45,256 nucleotides of DNA from an uncultured Prevotellaceae bacterium. Lineage in GTDB: Bacteria > Bacteroidota > Bacteroidia > Bacteroidales > Bacteroidaceae. Under the pieces are notes generated by a model. That model worked only from the letters and a program-made list of their open reading frames with translations. It ran no database searches and was not told the origin of the DNA. A program made the translations under genes and the position numbers. Positions 9,565 through 18,434 of this stretch are shown here, one piece after another; positions within the stretch are counted from its first letter, which is position 1, and every line of letters begins with the position of its first letter. The stretch spans positions 1-45,256 of the forward strand of contig CAMHIM010000004.1 in NCBI GenBank assembly GCA_946185225.1. Reading direction: 5' to 3'.

Positions 9565-11124
9565 ATGGCAATCAAGAAAAGACCAGTCTCTCCGCGTCAG
9601 AAGATGATCAACCTCATGTATGTGGTGTTGATGGCTATGCTGGCCTTGAACGTCTCTAACGAGGTGCTCAACGGATTCTCCATCGTGGAGGAGAGCCTGA
9701 ATCGTACAACGTCGAACGCCATGAAGGAGACGTCAGGTATGTACGAGGACTTCGAAGACCAGATGAAGGCCAATCCGCAGAAGGTGAAGGAGTGGTACGC
9801 CAAGGCGCAGCGTGTCCGTCAGGCCAGCGACTCCCTCTATACCCTTGCCAGCGACCTGAAGAAGGCCATCGCAGTGGAAGCAGACGGCAAGGACGGCAAT
9901 CCGCAGGAATTACGTAACAAAGAGGACCTGGAGGCAGCCAACCAGGTGATGCTTGCTCCCGGCCGTGGCCGTGGCGAGATGCTGAAGAAGGCGATAGACA
10001 CCTATAGGGAGTCCATGCTCCGCATGGTGACCGACCCTGCCCAGAAGAAGATTATTGCCAGCGACCTGACCACCGACGTCCCCTCTACCGGCCTGGGAAA
10101 GAACTGGCAGGAGTACATGTTCGAGTCTATGCCGGCTGCCGCCGCCGTAACGCTACTGTCGAAGTTGCAGAGTGACGTGCGCAACGCCGAGAAAGAAGTG
10201 CTGCATACCCTGGCGCAGAACATCGACGTCAAGGACATCCGTGTCAATGCCCTGGAAGCCTTCGTCATTCCCAACTCGCAGACGATTGTCCGCGGTGACA
10301 GGTTCTCCGCACACATTGTCATGGCCGCAGTGGATACTACCCAGGTGCCGGACATCTATATTGGCAGTCAGAAGGTGAGCCTGAAGAACAACGTCTATGA
10401 GACGGTCTGTGGGCGTACCGGAGACTTCACCCTTACCGGACATATCGAGACGGTCAATGGCAACGGTGACAAGATACGCCGTGACTTCTCCCAGAAATAT
10501 ACGGTTGTGGACCCCAGTGCCACGGTGTCGGCCGACCTCATGAACATGCTCTATGCCGGCTACAACAACCCCATCAGCATTTCTGTTCCCGGCGTTCCTG
10601 TCAACAAGATACAGGCAACGATGACGGGCGGCACCCTCCAGCCTACCGGTCCGGGCCGCTACATCGCCCGTCCGGCAGCAGTAGGCAAGGATGCAGTCAT
10701 CACTGTCACTTCCACCAATACCGGCCGTCCCCAGCAGATGGGACAGTTCACCTTCCGTGTACGTAAGCTTCCCGACCCCACGCCCTATATCCCGTTCAAG
10801 GATGCCCAGGGTAATGGTGACCGCTTCCGTGGCGGTGCCATGACCAAGCAGCAGCTGATGACGGCCGATGGTATCGGTGCGGCCATTGACGACGGTATCC
10901 TTGACATCGGCTTCAGGGTGTTGTCCTTCGAGACGGTGTTCTACGACAGCCGTGGCAATGCAGTGCCTCTGGCTGGCGAAGGCTCCCACTTCTCGGAGCG
11001 TCAGAAGGATACCTTCCGCAAGCTGCAGCGTAACCGCCGGTTCTACATCTCGCGTGTAGTTGCCGTAGGACCTGACGGCATCCAGCGGCAGCTGAATACA
11101 ACGCTGGAGGTGATTGTGAGATAA
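9565..11124 (+). CDS. gldM: GldM/PorM type IX secretion motor protein
   Basis: 519 aa; N-terminal RQKMINLMYVVLMAMLALNVSNEVLNGF is diagnostic of GldM. Confidence 0.96.
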   Translation: MAIKKRPVSPRQKMINLMYVVLMAMLALNVSNEVLNGFSIVEESLNRTTSNAMKETSGMYEDFEDQMKANPQKVKEWYAKAQRVRQASDSLYTLASDLKKAIAVEADGKDGNPQELRNKEDLEAANQVMLAPGRGRGEMLKKAIDTYRESMLRMVTDPAQKKIIASDLTTDVPSTGLGKNWQEYMFESMPAAAAVTLLSKLQSDVRNAEKEVLHTLAQNIDVKDIRVNALEAFVIPNSQTIVRGDRFSAHIVMAAVDTTQVPDIYIGSQKVSLKNNVYETVCGRTGDFTLTGHIETVNGNGDKIRRDFSQKYTVVDPSATVSADLMNMLYAGYNNPISISVPGVPVNKIQATMTGGTLQPTGPGRYIARPAAVGKDAVITVTSTNTGRPQQMGQFTFRVRKLPDPTPYIPFKDAQGNGDRFRGGAMTKQQLMTADGIGAAIDDGILDIGFRVLSFETVFYDSRGNAVPLAGEGSHFSERQKDTFRKLQRNRRFYISRVVAVGPDGIQRQLNTTLEVIVR

Positions 11125-11128
11125 ATCT

Positions 11129-11208
11129 CGAGACATCGAAATCCCGAAACATCGAGATATCGAGATCTCGAAATGACGAAACAACGAAACATTGAAATAA
11201 CGAAAAGA
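11129..11208 (+). repeat. ten degenerate 8-bp tandem units (consensus about CGAAAYMT) filling the gldM-gldN spacer
   Basis: cgagacat cgaaatcc cgaaacat cgagatat cgagatct cgaaatga cgaaacaa cgaaacat tgaaataa cgaaaaga. Confidence 0.92.
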
Positions 11209-11210
11209 TA

Positions 11211-12257
11211 ATGATAATGAAGAAGATCATTGCACTTATAGCCATCGCCCTGTTCCCGGCAGGAACGATGACGGCCCAGCCTAAGAAGAGCCGTGTGCAG
11301 ACAGCACAGCAGCAGAAGAAACAGACCACCACCAAGGGCGGTGTGACCCAGCGCATGCAGATAGCGTTCCCCACGGCCATTGACATGCCGGAGGACGTGG
11401 TGTGGCGTCGTGACATCTACCGAGAGGTGGAACTGACGGAGGGTACCAATGCCGGACTCTATTATCCCGTCATGCCGCAGGGTAAGCAGATGAACCTGTT
11501 TACCTATATCTTCAAGCTGGCGCAGAACGGATACATCCCTATCTATGAATATAGCCCGACGGAGAGCGAGGAGCGCTTCACGGACGATGCCAGGCGTCCC
11601 TTCAAGGAGATGCTGGAAGACCAGGGCGTCTACTACGAAGAGAAGGACGGGAAGTTGACGGTGATGAACAGCGACATTCCCTCGGAGGAGGTCAAGCGTT
11701 ACTTCCTGAAGGAGAGTGCTTACTACGACCAGGCTAATTCCACCTTCCACCGTAAGGTGCTGGCTCTCTGTCCTGTACGCGTCATGTCCGGCGAGTTCGG
11801 CGAAGAGCCGCCCCGCCCGATGTTCTGGGTGAAGTTCAGTGACCTGGCTCCCTTCCTGAACCGTCAGACGGTGATGACCAGTGACCGTAATAATGCGGCC
11901 ACGATGAGCATGGAGGACTTTTTTACGCTCAACCGCTACAGCGGAAAGATATACAAGACAACCAACATGCTGGGTCGCAACCTGGCTGACTACTGTCCCG
12001 ATGACTCTACGCTGGCCAAGGAGCAGCGACGCATTGAGTCAGAACTGGAGGCTTTCCGTAATAACATCTTCGGCGACCAGGCCAAGAAAGACTCGCTCGA
12101 CAGTATTGCCGCTGCCGACCCGAAAGCGGCCAAGGCTGCCAAGACAAAGACGCGCCGGACGCGTTCTTCCAAGACCGTCAAGTCCGGCAGCAAGTCCGGC
12201 TCGTCGGGTGGCGGGAGCGCTGCACCTCGTGTGTCGGTGCGGAGACAGAGACATTGA
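11211..12257 (+). CDS. gldN: GldN/PorN type IX secretion protein
   Basis: 348 aa; DVVWRRDIYREVELTEGTNAGLYYPVMP..., operon position directly after gldM. Possible start at 11217. Confidence 0.93.
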   Translation: MIMKKIIALIAIALFPAGTMTAQPKKSRVQTAQQQKKQTTTKGGVTQRMQIAFPTAIDMPEDVVWRRDIYREVELTEGTNAGLYYPVMPQGKQMNLFTYIFKLAQNGYIPIYEYSPTESEERFTDDARRPFKEMLEDQGVYYEEKDGKLTVMNSDIPSEEVKRYFLKESAYYDQANSTFHRKVLALCPVRVMSGEFGEEPPRPMFWVKFSDLAPFLNRQTVMTSDRNNAATMSMEDFFTLNRYSGKIYKTTNMLGRNLADYCPDDSTLAKEQRRIESELEAFRNNIFGDQAKKDSLDSIAAADPKAAKAAKTKTRRTRSSKTVKSGSKSGSSGGGSAAPRVSVRRQRH

Positions 12258-12269
12258 CCATCGTAAGGG

Positions 12270-12911
12270 ATGAGGAGGATACTGAGAGAAGCCGTTCTTG
12301 TCCTGGCATTGCTGCCGGTGCTACCGTTGCATGCGCAGGATGATACGTTCCGCCTGACTTTCGGTGTGAAGGGCGGCGTGGACATCATCAGCATGGACTT
12401 CAGCGGCGAGGCGCTGAAGTCGAACAACCGTGCGGGCTTCTTCATCGGTCCTGTCCTGAAGTTCAGAACCCCTGTGGCCGGTCTCAACATTGACCTCTCT
12501 GCCCTTTACGACCAGCGTCACCTGAAGGTAGGCGGCAAGAGCGTCTGCCAGCAGACGCTGCTCATTCCTGCCCATGTCCGGCTGGGCGTCGATGTGGCCT
12601 CGCTCATGGGTATCTTCATCACCGCCGGTCCTCAGATGGGGCTCAACGTGGGCGAGGATACGTTCCAGTGGCGGGACGTTGAGGACAATCCCAAGCAGTA
12701 TATTTTACAGCAGACCACGCTCAGCCTGAATCTGGGCGGCGGTGTCACTATAGGCAAGAGCCTGGAGGCTGGTGTCTATTACAACATCCCTTTAGGCAAG
12801 ACGGGAGACTTCTCCTGGGCCAGCCTGGAAGGCCAACTGAGCCAGCAGACCATGCATCTTGCCAAGTCCAAGGCCGATGCCTGGCGGCTGGCCGTATCCT
12901 ATTATTTCTGA
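12270..12911 (+). CDS. outer-membrane beta-barrel protein, PorT-like family
   Basis: 213 aa; signal peptide LPLHAQDD, FGVKGGVDIISMDFSGEALKSNNRAGFFIGPVLKF..., terminal aromatic RLAVSYYF; 12 bp after gldN. Confidence 0.75.
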   Translation: MRRILREAVLVLALLPVLPLHAQDDTFRLTFGVKGGVDIISMDFSGEALKSNNRAGFFIGPVLKFRTPVAGLNIDLSALYDQRHLKVGGKSVCQQTLLIPAHVRLGVDVASLMGIFITAGPQMGLNVGEDTFQWRDVEDNPKQYILQQTTLSLNLGGGVTIGKSLEAGVYYNIPLGKTGDFSWASLEGQLSQQTMHLAKSKADAWRLAVSYYF

Positions 12912-12920
12912 CGGTAGCCT

Positions 12921-15149
12921 ATGTTTGCCGACGTCATCCTGCCTTTGCCGCTGGACGGTATGTTCACCTATTCCGTGCCTCTTCCGATGGAGGGACAGGT
13001 TGTGGAGGGCGTGCGTGTCCGTGTTCCCTTCGGCCGGGGCAAGACCTATGTGGGTGTCGTCGCCTGTCTGCACGACCGCAAGCCGGAGGGCTATACGCTG
13101 AAACCGCTGCAGGAGGTGCTTGACGACCGGCCCGTGGTGTTGCCGGACCAGTTCCGCCTGTGGCAGTGGATAGCCGACTACTATATGTCGCCCATTGGTG
13201 AAGTCTACAAGGCGGCACTGCCTTCGGGACTGAAGGCAGAGGAAGGCTACCGGCCTAAGACCGAGACCTTTGTCCGACCAACGCCCCAGTTCAGCACGGA
13301 AGAGGCCCGGCACCTTGCTCTGGACATCCTCCGGCGAGCTCCTAAGCAGCAGAAGATGTTCATTGAGTTCCTGGCTTTCGAGGGCGAGGTGGCCCGTGAC
13401 GAGTTGCTGAACGCCAGTCAGGGCACTGCCGAGACGCTGAAGGCGCTTGTCACCCGTGGTTTCCTGGAGACCTACGAGGTGGAGGTGGGCCGCCTGAACC
13501 ATGGCGGAGAGCCTCATCCGGAGAACGTCAAGCGGCTGAACGAGGCCCAGCAGAAGGCCTACAACGACATCCTTTTCTCTTTCCTTCAGAAGCCCGTCAC
13601 GCTGTTGCATGGCGTTACTTCCAGCGGAAAGACAGAGCTTTACATCCATCTCATCCAGCGTGAACTGGACCAGCACCGCCAGGTGCTTTACCTGTTGCCC
13701 GAGATAGCGCTGACGGTACAGATGATGGACCGTCTGCGCCACGTCTTCGGCAACCGGCTGGGCATCTACCATTCCAAGTACAGCGATGCCGAGCGCGTGG
13801 AGATATGGCAGAAGCAGCTGTCGTCCAATCCCTATGATGTCATCCTCGGTGCCCGCTCTGCTGTGCTGCTGCCCTTCCAGCGACTGGGGCTGGTCATTGT
13901 CGACGAGGAGCACGAGACCAGTTACAAGCAGCAGGACCCGGCCCCGCGCTACCATGCTCGCAGTGCTGCCATCATGCTGGCCGGCATGGCCGGCGCCCGG
14001 ACGCTGCTTGGCACGGCAACGCCCTGCATGGAGTCTTACTACAATGCCAGAAGCGGGAAGTACGGACTGGTGGAGCTGAAGGAACGTTACCAGGGCATCG
14101 AACTGCCCGAGATACAGGTGGTTGACATCAAGGACCTGCAGCACCGTAAGATGATGAACGGCCCGTTCTCGCCATTGCTGCTCCTGCGCTGTCGGGAGGC
14201 TCTGGAGCGCGGCGAACAGGTCATTCTGTTCCAGAACCGCCGCGGTTATGCGCCGATGCTGGAGTGTCGCCAGTGCGGTTGGGTGCCTCGCTGCCAGCAC
14301 TGTGATGTCTCGCTGACGCTGCACCGTCACCTGAACGTGCTGACGTGTCACTATTGTGGTGCCGTCTACCAGGTGCCTCCGGCCTGTCCTTCCTGTGAGG
14401 GGAGGGAGCTGAAGGGCCGTGGCTATGGTACGGAGAAGATAGAAGACCAGGTGCGTGAGCTGTTCCCTGAGGCCCGTGTGGCGCGCATGGACCTGGACAC
14501 GACGCGTTCGCGCCATGCCTACGAGCGCATCATCGGCGACTTCGCTGCCGGCCGTACCAACATACTCATCGGTACGCAGATGATTTCCAAGGGGCTTGAC
14601 TTCGACCGTGTCTCCGTCGTGGGCATCCTCAATGCCGACACCATGCTGAACTACCCTGACTTCCGGGCCTACGAGCATGCCTTCATGATGTTGGCGCAGG
14701 TCAGCGGGCGTGCCGGCAGGAAGGGACGGCGCGGTCTGGTGGTGCTGCAGACGAAGAGCCCTGACGTGCCCGTCATTGCCCAGGTGGTGCGCAACGACTA
14801 CGACGCACTGTACTGCTCGTTGCTGACCGAGCGCCGTGCCTTCCACTATCCACCTTTCTACCGGCTGGTATACGTCTTTCTGAAGCATACGCACGAGTCG
14901 GTTGTCGACCAGGCCAGCCAGCAGCTTGCCCTGCAGCTGCGTCAGTGGTTCGGCACACGCGTGCTGGGGCCGGACAAGCCCAGCGTGGCGCGGGTGAAGA
15001 CGCTGGACATCCGGAAGATTGTGCTGAAGCTGGAGCCGCAGCTCAACATGGCTGACGTCCGCAAATATTTAGCGCTTGCCCAGCAGCAGTTGCTACAGGA
15101 CAAGCGCTATGCCTCGCTGCAGGTCTACTACGACGTAGACCCGCTGTAA
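12921..15149 (+). CDS. priA: primosomal protein N' (replication restart helicase PriA)
   Basis: 742 aa; LLHGVTSSGKTELY Walker A, IVDEEHETSYKQ, zinc-binding CRQCGWVPRCQHCDVSL...CHYCG...CPSC, GTQMISKGLDF. Confidence 0.97.
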   Translation: MFADVILPLPLDGMFTYSVPLPMEGQVVEGVRVRVPFGRGKTYVGVVACLHDRKPEGYTLKPLQEVLDDRPVVLPDQFRLWQWIADYYMSPIGEVYKAALPSGLKAEEGYRPKTETFVRPTPQFSTEEARHLALDILRRAPKQQKMFIEFLAFEGEVARDELLNASQGTAETLKALVTRGFLETYEVEVGRLNHGGEPHPENVKRLNEAQQKAYNDILFSFLQKPVTLLHGVTSSGKTELYIHLIQRELDQHRQVLYLLPEIALTVQMMDRLRHVFGNRLGIYHSKYSDAERVEIWQKQLSSNPYDVILGARSAVLLPFQRLGLVIVDEEHETSYKQQDPAPRYHARSAAIMLAGMAGARTLLGTATPCMESYYNARSGKYGLVELKERYQGIELPEIQVVDIKDLQHRKMMNGPFSPLLLLRCREALERGEQVILFQNRRGYAPMLECRQCGWVPRCQHCDVSLTLHRHLNVLTCHYCGAVYQVPPACPSCEGRELKGRGYGTEKIEDQVRELFPEARVARMDLDTTRSRHAYERIIGDFAAGRTNILIGTQMISKGLDFDRVSVVGILNADTMLNYPDFRAYEHAFMMLAQVSGRAGRKGRRGLVVLQTKSPDVPVIAQVVRNDYDALYCSLLTERRAFHYPPFYRLVYVFLKHTHESVVDQASQQLALQLRQWFGTRVLGPDKPSVARVKTLDIRKIVLKLEPQLNMADVRKYLALAQQQLLQDKRYASLQVYYDVDPL

Positions 15150-15157
15150 TACGTCTT

Positions 15158-16474
15158 TTAGAACTTGTAGTCCAGGCCCAGGCCGATGACGTGGTTGGTG
15201 CGTGAGAAGGTTTCTGCGCCGAACTCTGCCTGCTTGGTGTAGTCGCTGTAGATGGAGCAGAAGTAGCCGGCGTTCAGCCGCATCTTCTCTGTCAGGTTGA
15301 CGGCGACGCCGGCACCGACGGAGTAGCTGTCGCAGGCGAAGGAGGTGTCCTGCTGGTAGCCGTCGGCCAGTCCGTAGTCGGTGCGCTGTCCGCCGAGGCT
15401 GACGGTCCAGCGGTCGTTGATGTCGTACTCTGCGCCCAGCAGGAACTCATGGGTGCCGCGCTCCAGTTGCTTCTGGCGGTCGTCGGCCATCTGGGCGTTC
15501 TTGTCGTCGAAGAAGTGGTACTCGGCGGTGGCGCGCAGCTTGGGGGTTATCTCATAACCCACGGCCAGCGAGAGCAGGGCGGGCATGTCGTAGCGGGTCT
15601 TGACGCCCTCCTGGTAGGGCTTGGTCTTGGCGTCGAGGGCTGCTGCTATCTGTTGCAGGGCAGCGGGGTTGGCTGTGCCGATGTAGGTCTGCAGGTTGTC
15701 TCCAAGTCCGGCCTCCAGTTGGTTGACGGTGTTGGGGATGTTGAGCTTGGTGCGGAACTCGTAGCGGGCGGCCACGGTGAGCGGTCCCTGGTGGAAGTCG
15801 ACGCTGACGAGCGGGGCAACGCCCCATCCGCGCTGGTCGACGTCGAGCTGCAGCTTGGCGAGGTCGCCGAACATGGGGTGTTTGTCGGCAATGACATATC
15901 CCTGGTAGTAGCCGTCGTAGTAGTTGGCGCGCACGCCGACGGCGGCCGAGAGGCAGTCCAGCAGACGGTAGGTGAAGTTCAGCTGTCCGCCGAAGATGTA
16001 CTGCTTGCCCTTCATCTGCGAACTGAGCTGGTACTGGTCGGGGGTGATGTTCATGGCGCCCAGCATGGATGCTACGGCCACGTTGAAGGAGGGCACGCCC
16101 TGCTTGTACTCGACGAAGCCGCCGCTGCCGACGATGCCTATCATGGCGGACAGGGCCCAGCGGTCGTGCCTGTAGCTGCCGAAGAGGGCGGGTACGATGG
16201 GTGCCGAGGCCTTGCCCTCGTACGTCTGCTGGCCGAACTTGATGTCGCGGTTCTGCCAGGGCTTCTGGAAGTTCAGCGACAGCTGCAGCCCCTCATGGCC
16301 CCAGGCCAGTCCGGCGGGGTTCGAGTAGGCGGCGTCGATGTCGAAGGAGGCTCCGCGGGCCATCATCCGGTCGAAGGCTATGTGGTAGTTTGTGTTGGTC
16401 ATCAGACCGCCGGCGACGGCCTGTGTGGTAAGGGTTGTCAGCAGGGCTGACGCGAATAGGATTTTCTTGATCAT
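15158..16474 (-). CDS. OmpP1/FadL-family outer-membrane transporter (copy A)
   Basis: Start at internal Met MIKKILFASALLTTLTTQAVAGGLMTNTNYHIAFDRMMARGASFDIDAAYSNPAGLAWG..., FadL-type AYSNPAG motif; ends GLGLDYKF. Confidence 0.88.
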   Translation of the reverse strand: MIKKILFASALLTTLTTQAVAGGLMTNTNYHIAFDRMMARGASFDIDAAYSNPAGLAWGHEGLQLSLNFQKPWQNRDIKFGQQTYEGKASAPIVPALFGSYRHDRWALSAMIGIVGSGGFVEYKQGVPSFNVAVASMLGAMNITPDQYQLSSQMKGKQYIFGGQLNFTYRLLDCLSAAVGVRANYYDGYYQGYVIADKHPMFGDLAKLQLDVDQRGWGVAPLVSVDFHQGPLTVAARYEFRTKLNIPNTVNQLEAGLGDNLQTYIGTANPAALQQIAAALDAKTKPYQEGVKTRYDMPALLSLAVGYEITPKLRATAEYHFFDDKNAQMADDRQKQLERGTHEFLLGAEYDINDRWTVSLGGQRTDYGLADGYQQDTSFACDSYSVGAGVAVNLTEKMRLNAGYFCSIYSDYTKQAEFGAETFSRTNHVIGLGLDYKF

Positions 16475-16501
16475 GGTTGACGGTTTGTTGTAATTCGGCT
16501 G

Positions 16502-16509
16502 CAAAGGTA
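16502..16509 (-). promoter_or_regulatory. candidate -7 element TACCTTTG for FadL copy A
   Basis: Forward CAAAGGTA, 28 bp upstream of the start codon at 16474. Confidence 0.65.
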
Positions 16510-16591
16510 CGCAGAAAAAACGGAACGGCAGAATTTTTGGCGAGAAAAATACCGAAAAAGGACAATGCGTCGGCGTTCTCCGGTACTTGTC

Positions 16592-16680
16592 AGAAAACAA
16601 AAGCCGGTTTTGCGCCTTGCAAAACCGGCTTTTGAAGCCTTCAACATCCCGTTTTGCGGCCTTCAAAAGCCGACTTTGTC
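16592..16680. repeat. four degenerate ~22-bp units, including a perfect 16-bp inverted repeat with 5-nt loop (16598-16613 / 16619-16634)
   Basis: CAAAAGCCGGTTTTGC-gcctt-GCAAAACCGGCTTTTG, then GCCTTCAACATCCCGTTTTGCG and GCCTTCAAAAGCCGACTTTGTC. On the minus strand the hairpin is followed by TTTTCTG, so it could terminate the 16714..18273 gene. Confidence 0.8.
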
Positions 16681-16713
16681 GGGGTGAGGAAGGGATGCCT
16701 GACTGTCAGTGAG

Positions 16714-18273
16714 TTACAGCGACAGCTCACAACCCACGCCCAGCACGCGGTTGGTGCGGGTGAAGGTGTCGCTGACACCCTCCGTCGGGTAGTCCTTGCG
16801 CTCGTAGTTGCCGTAGTTGGTCTGGAAGTAGCCGGCCTTCACCGTCACGACGTTGCTGAGCTTGTAGTTGAAGCCCATGCCCAGGCTGTAGCTGTTGACG
16901 ACGAACGAAATGTCGTTCATGTACTCGTCGCTCAGTCCGTAGCGGGTCAGCTGTGCGCCTCCCGAGACGGTCAGCCGGTCGGTGACGTCCCACTCGGCAC
17001 CGAGCAGCAGCTCGTACGAGTTGTGCTTCAGCTTCTCCTGGGCGTTGTCGTACCAGTTGACGTCCTTGTCGAAGTAGTAGTGCCATCCGGCGTTCACACG
17101 GACGCCGTTGACGGGCTCCCACTGGGCACCCACGGTGAGCATGGCGGGAGCGTCCTCGTTGACCTCCTCGCTGTCCTTGAACTTGTTGACGGCGGCTATC
17201 TCGCTGGCCTTGAACACCGTCGACTCGTTCTTCATGCGTATCTGGGTCTTGAACTCATACTTGGTGGCGAAGTTGAAGCGCCCCCAGCGGTAGTCGACAC
17301 CCACAATCGGTGCAATGCCCACGCTCGACTGGTTACAGAGCAAGTTGACACCCTCGGAGTACTTGGACAGGCTGTTCAGTGAGCCGTTCTGCTGGGAGGC
17401 TGACAAGCCCTCGATGCTCTGCTTGAGTAGCGCCTCGTCCGCGGTCAGCTCCATGCCGGCAGCCTCCTTCATGGCCAGCTGGGTATAGACCTGCGTGGCA
17501 ACGGGAGCCATCTCGCTCACCTGCTGGCTGAGGTGTGGCAGGAAGGTGCCGAAGTCAATGTCGCCATTCTCCGTGCGCACCTGAATGTTGCTGATGCGCG
17601 CCTTGTAGGTGGCTGTGCCGTAGAGCAGCCGCAGACCGCCGTAGATGGACAGGTTCTTGTTAATCTTGTAGGCAGTGCCCAGCTGCACGCCGAAGTAGTA
17701 CTGGCGTCCCTGCATGTAGCCGTTCATGTCGTAGCCCGTCACGCGGTTGTCAGTGATATTGGCTCCCGTAACGCCGTTCAGGGCCCTTGCCAGACGGTCC
17801 AGCCCCATGAAGCTGCCGGCAATCTCGCCCACCTTGCTCTCGAACGAGCCCAGGCCGTCGGCAAACTCACAACTGCCGCCGCCAGCAGGCACCGAGAGGT
17901 TAGCCTGCCAGCTCCAGTTGCCCTTGTTATAGGCTGCCTGCAGCGAGGGGATGAACGGAGCGTCAGCCACACCCTGGAACTCCTTCGTCGTGGAACCGCC
18001 GTTCTTCTTGCCCAGGGCAAAGACGGGATTCGTAGAGTTAATAGTACGCGTCTGGTGAGCGTACTGCCAGTTGAAGCCGATGTGTACACCTTCAGGAAGG
18101 AAGGCCACGCCGGCCGGGTTCGAGTAGACGCCGTCGAGCCCGATGGCTGCATCGCGCGCTGGGTTGCGGAGAAAATCTATACTCTGGTTCGTGTTGGTTA
18201 AGATTCCGCCGGCATGGGCGGTCATGGTTGTCATCAGCATCACGCCGAGGCAAGTCTTGTTCAAAAAATTCAT
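16714..18273 (-). CDS. OmpP1/FadL-family outer-membrane transporter (copy B)
   Basis: 519 aa; MNFLNKTCLGVMLMTTMTAHAGGILTNTNQSIDFLRNPARDAAIGLDGVYSNPAGVAFL..., paralogue of the adjacent gene. Confidence 0.88.
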   Translation of the reverse strand: MNFLNKTCLGVMLMTTMTAHAGGILTNTNQSIDFLRNPARDAAIGLDGVYSNPAGVAFLPEGVHIGFNWQYAHQTRTINSTNPVFALGKKNGGSTTKEFQGVADAPFIPSLQAAYNKGNWSWQANLSVPAGGGSCEFADGLGSFESKVGEIAGSFMGLDRLARALNGVTGANITDNRVTGYDMNGYMQGRQYYFGVQLGTAYKINKNLSIYGGLRLLYGTATYKARISNIQVRTENGDIDFGTFLPHLSQQVSEMAPVATQVYTQLAMKEAAGMELTADEALLKQSIEGLSASQQNGSLNSLSKYSEGVNLLCNQSSVGIAPIVGVDYRWGRFNFATKYEFKTQIRMKNESTVFKASEIAAVNKFKDSEEVNEDAPAMLTVGAQWEPVNGVRVNAGWHYYFDKDVNWYDNAQEKLKHNSYELLLGAEWDVTDRLTVSGGAQLTRYGLSDEYMNDISFVVNSYSLGMGFNYKLSNVVTVKAGYFQTNYGNYERKDYPTEGVSDTFTRTNRVLGVGCELSL

Positions 18274-18304
18274 ATCCTTTATACAACTTGGTTGAAATTG
18301 GCTG

Positions 18305-18312
18305 CAAAGGTA
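18305..18312 (-). promoter_or_regulatory. candidate -7 element TACCTTTG for FadL copy B
   Basis: Forward CAAAGGTA, ~32 bp upstream of start 18273. Confidence 0.65.
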
Positions 18313-18366
18313 TGTTGATTGGCCGAAAAGTCATTGTTAAGGCACACAAAGTTAACGAATATTAAC

Positions 18367-18426
18367 GGAAACTGCACACTTTTCGGCACAAATGTGCAAT
18401 TTTGTGCAAAAAAGTGTGCAGTTTCC
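18367..18426. repeat. long nested inverted repeat (17-bp perfect outer stem, 7-bp inner stem); possible terminator for the HD-phosphohydrolase gene
   Basis: GGAAACTGCACACTTTT (18367-18383) vs AAAAGTGTGCAGTTTCC (18410-18426); inner GCACAAA (18386-18392) / TTTGTGC (18401-18407); 8 bp beyond the stop at 18435. Confidence 0.85.
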
Positions 18427-18434
18427 CGCTCGGA

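Noticed and set aside
12792-14894. 700-aa minus-strand ORF opposite priA (and similar long antisense ORFs at 18966..20435 +, 6977..8647 -, 15449..16450 +, 207..1121 +, 40692..41789 +, 1735..2970 +)
   Set aside because: Each lies opposite a strongly recognisable conserved gene, has a composition typical of antisense frames in GC-rich DNA (H/V/Q/L/R-rich, no domain motifs), and no plausible independent promoter or family match.
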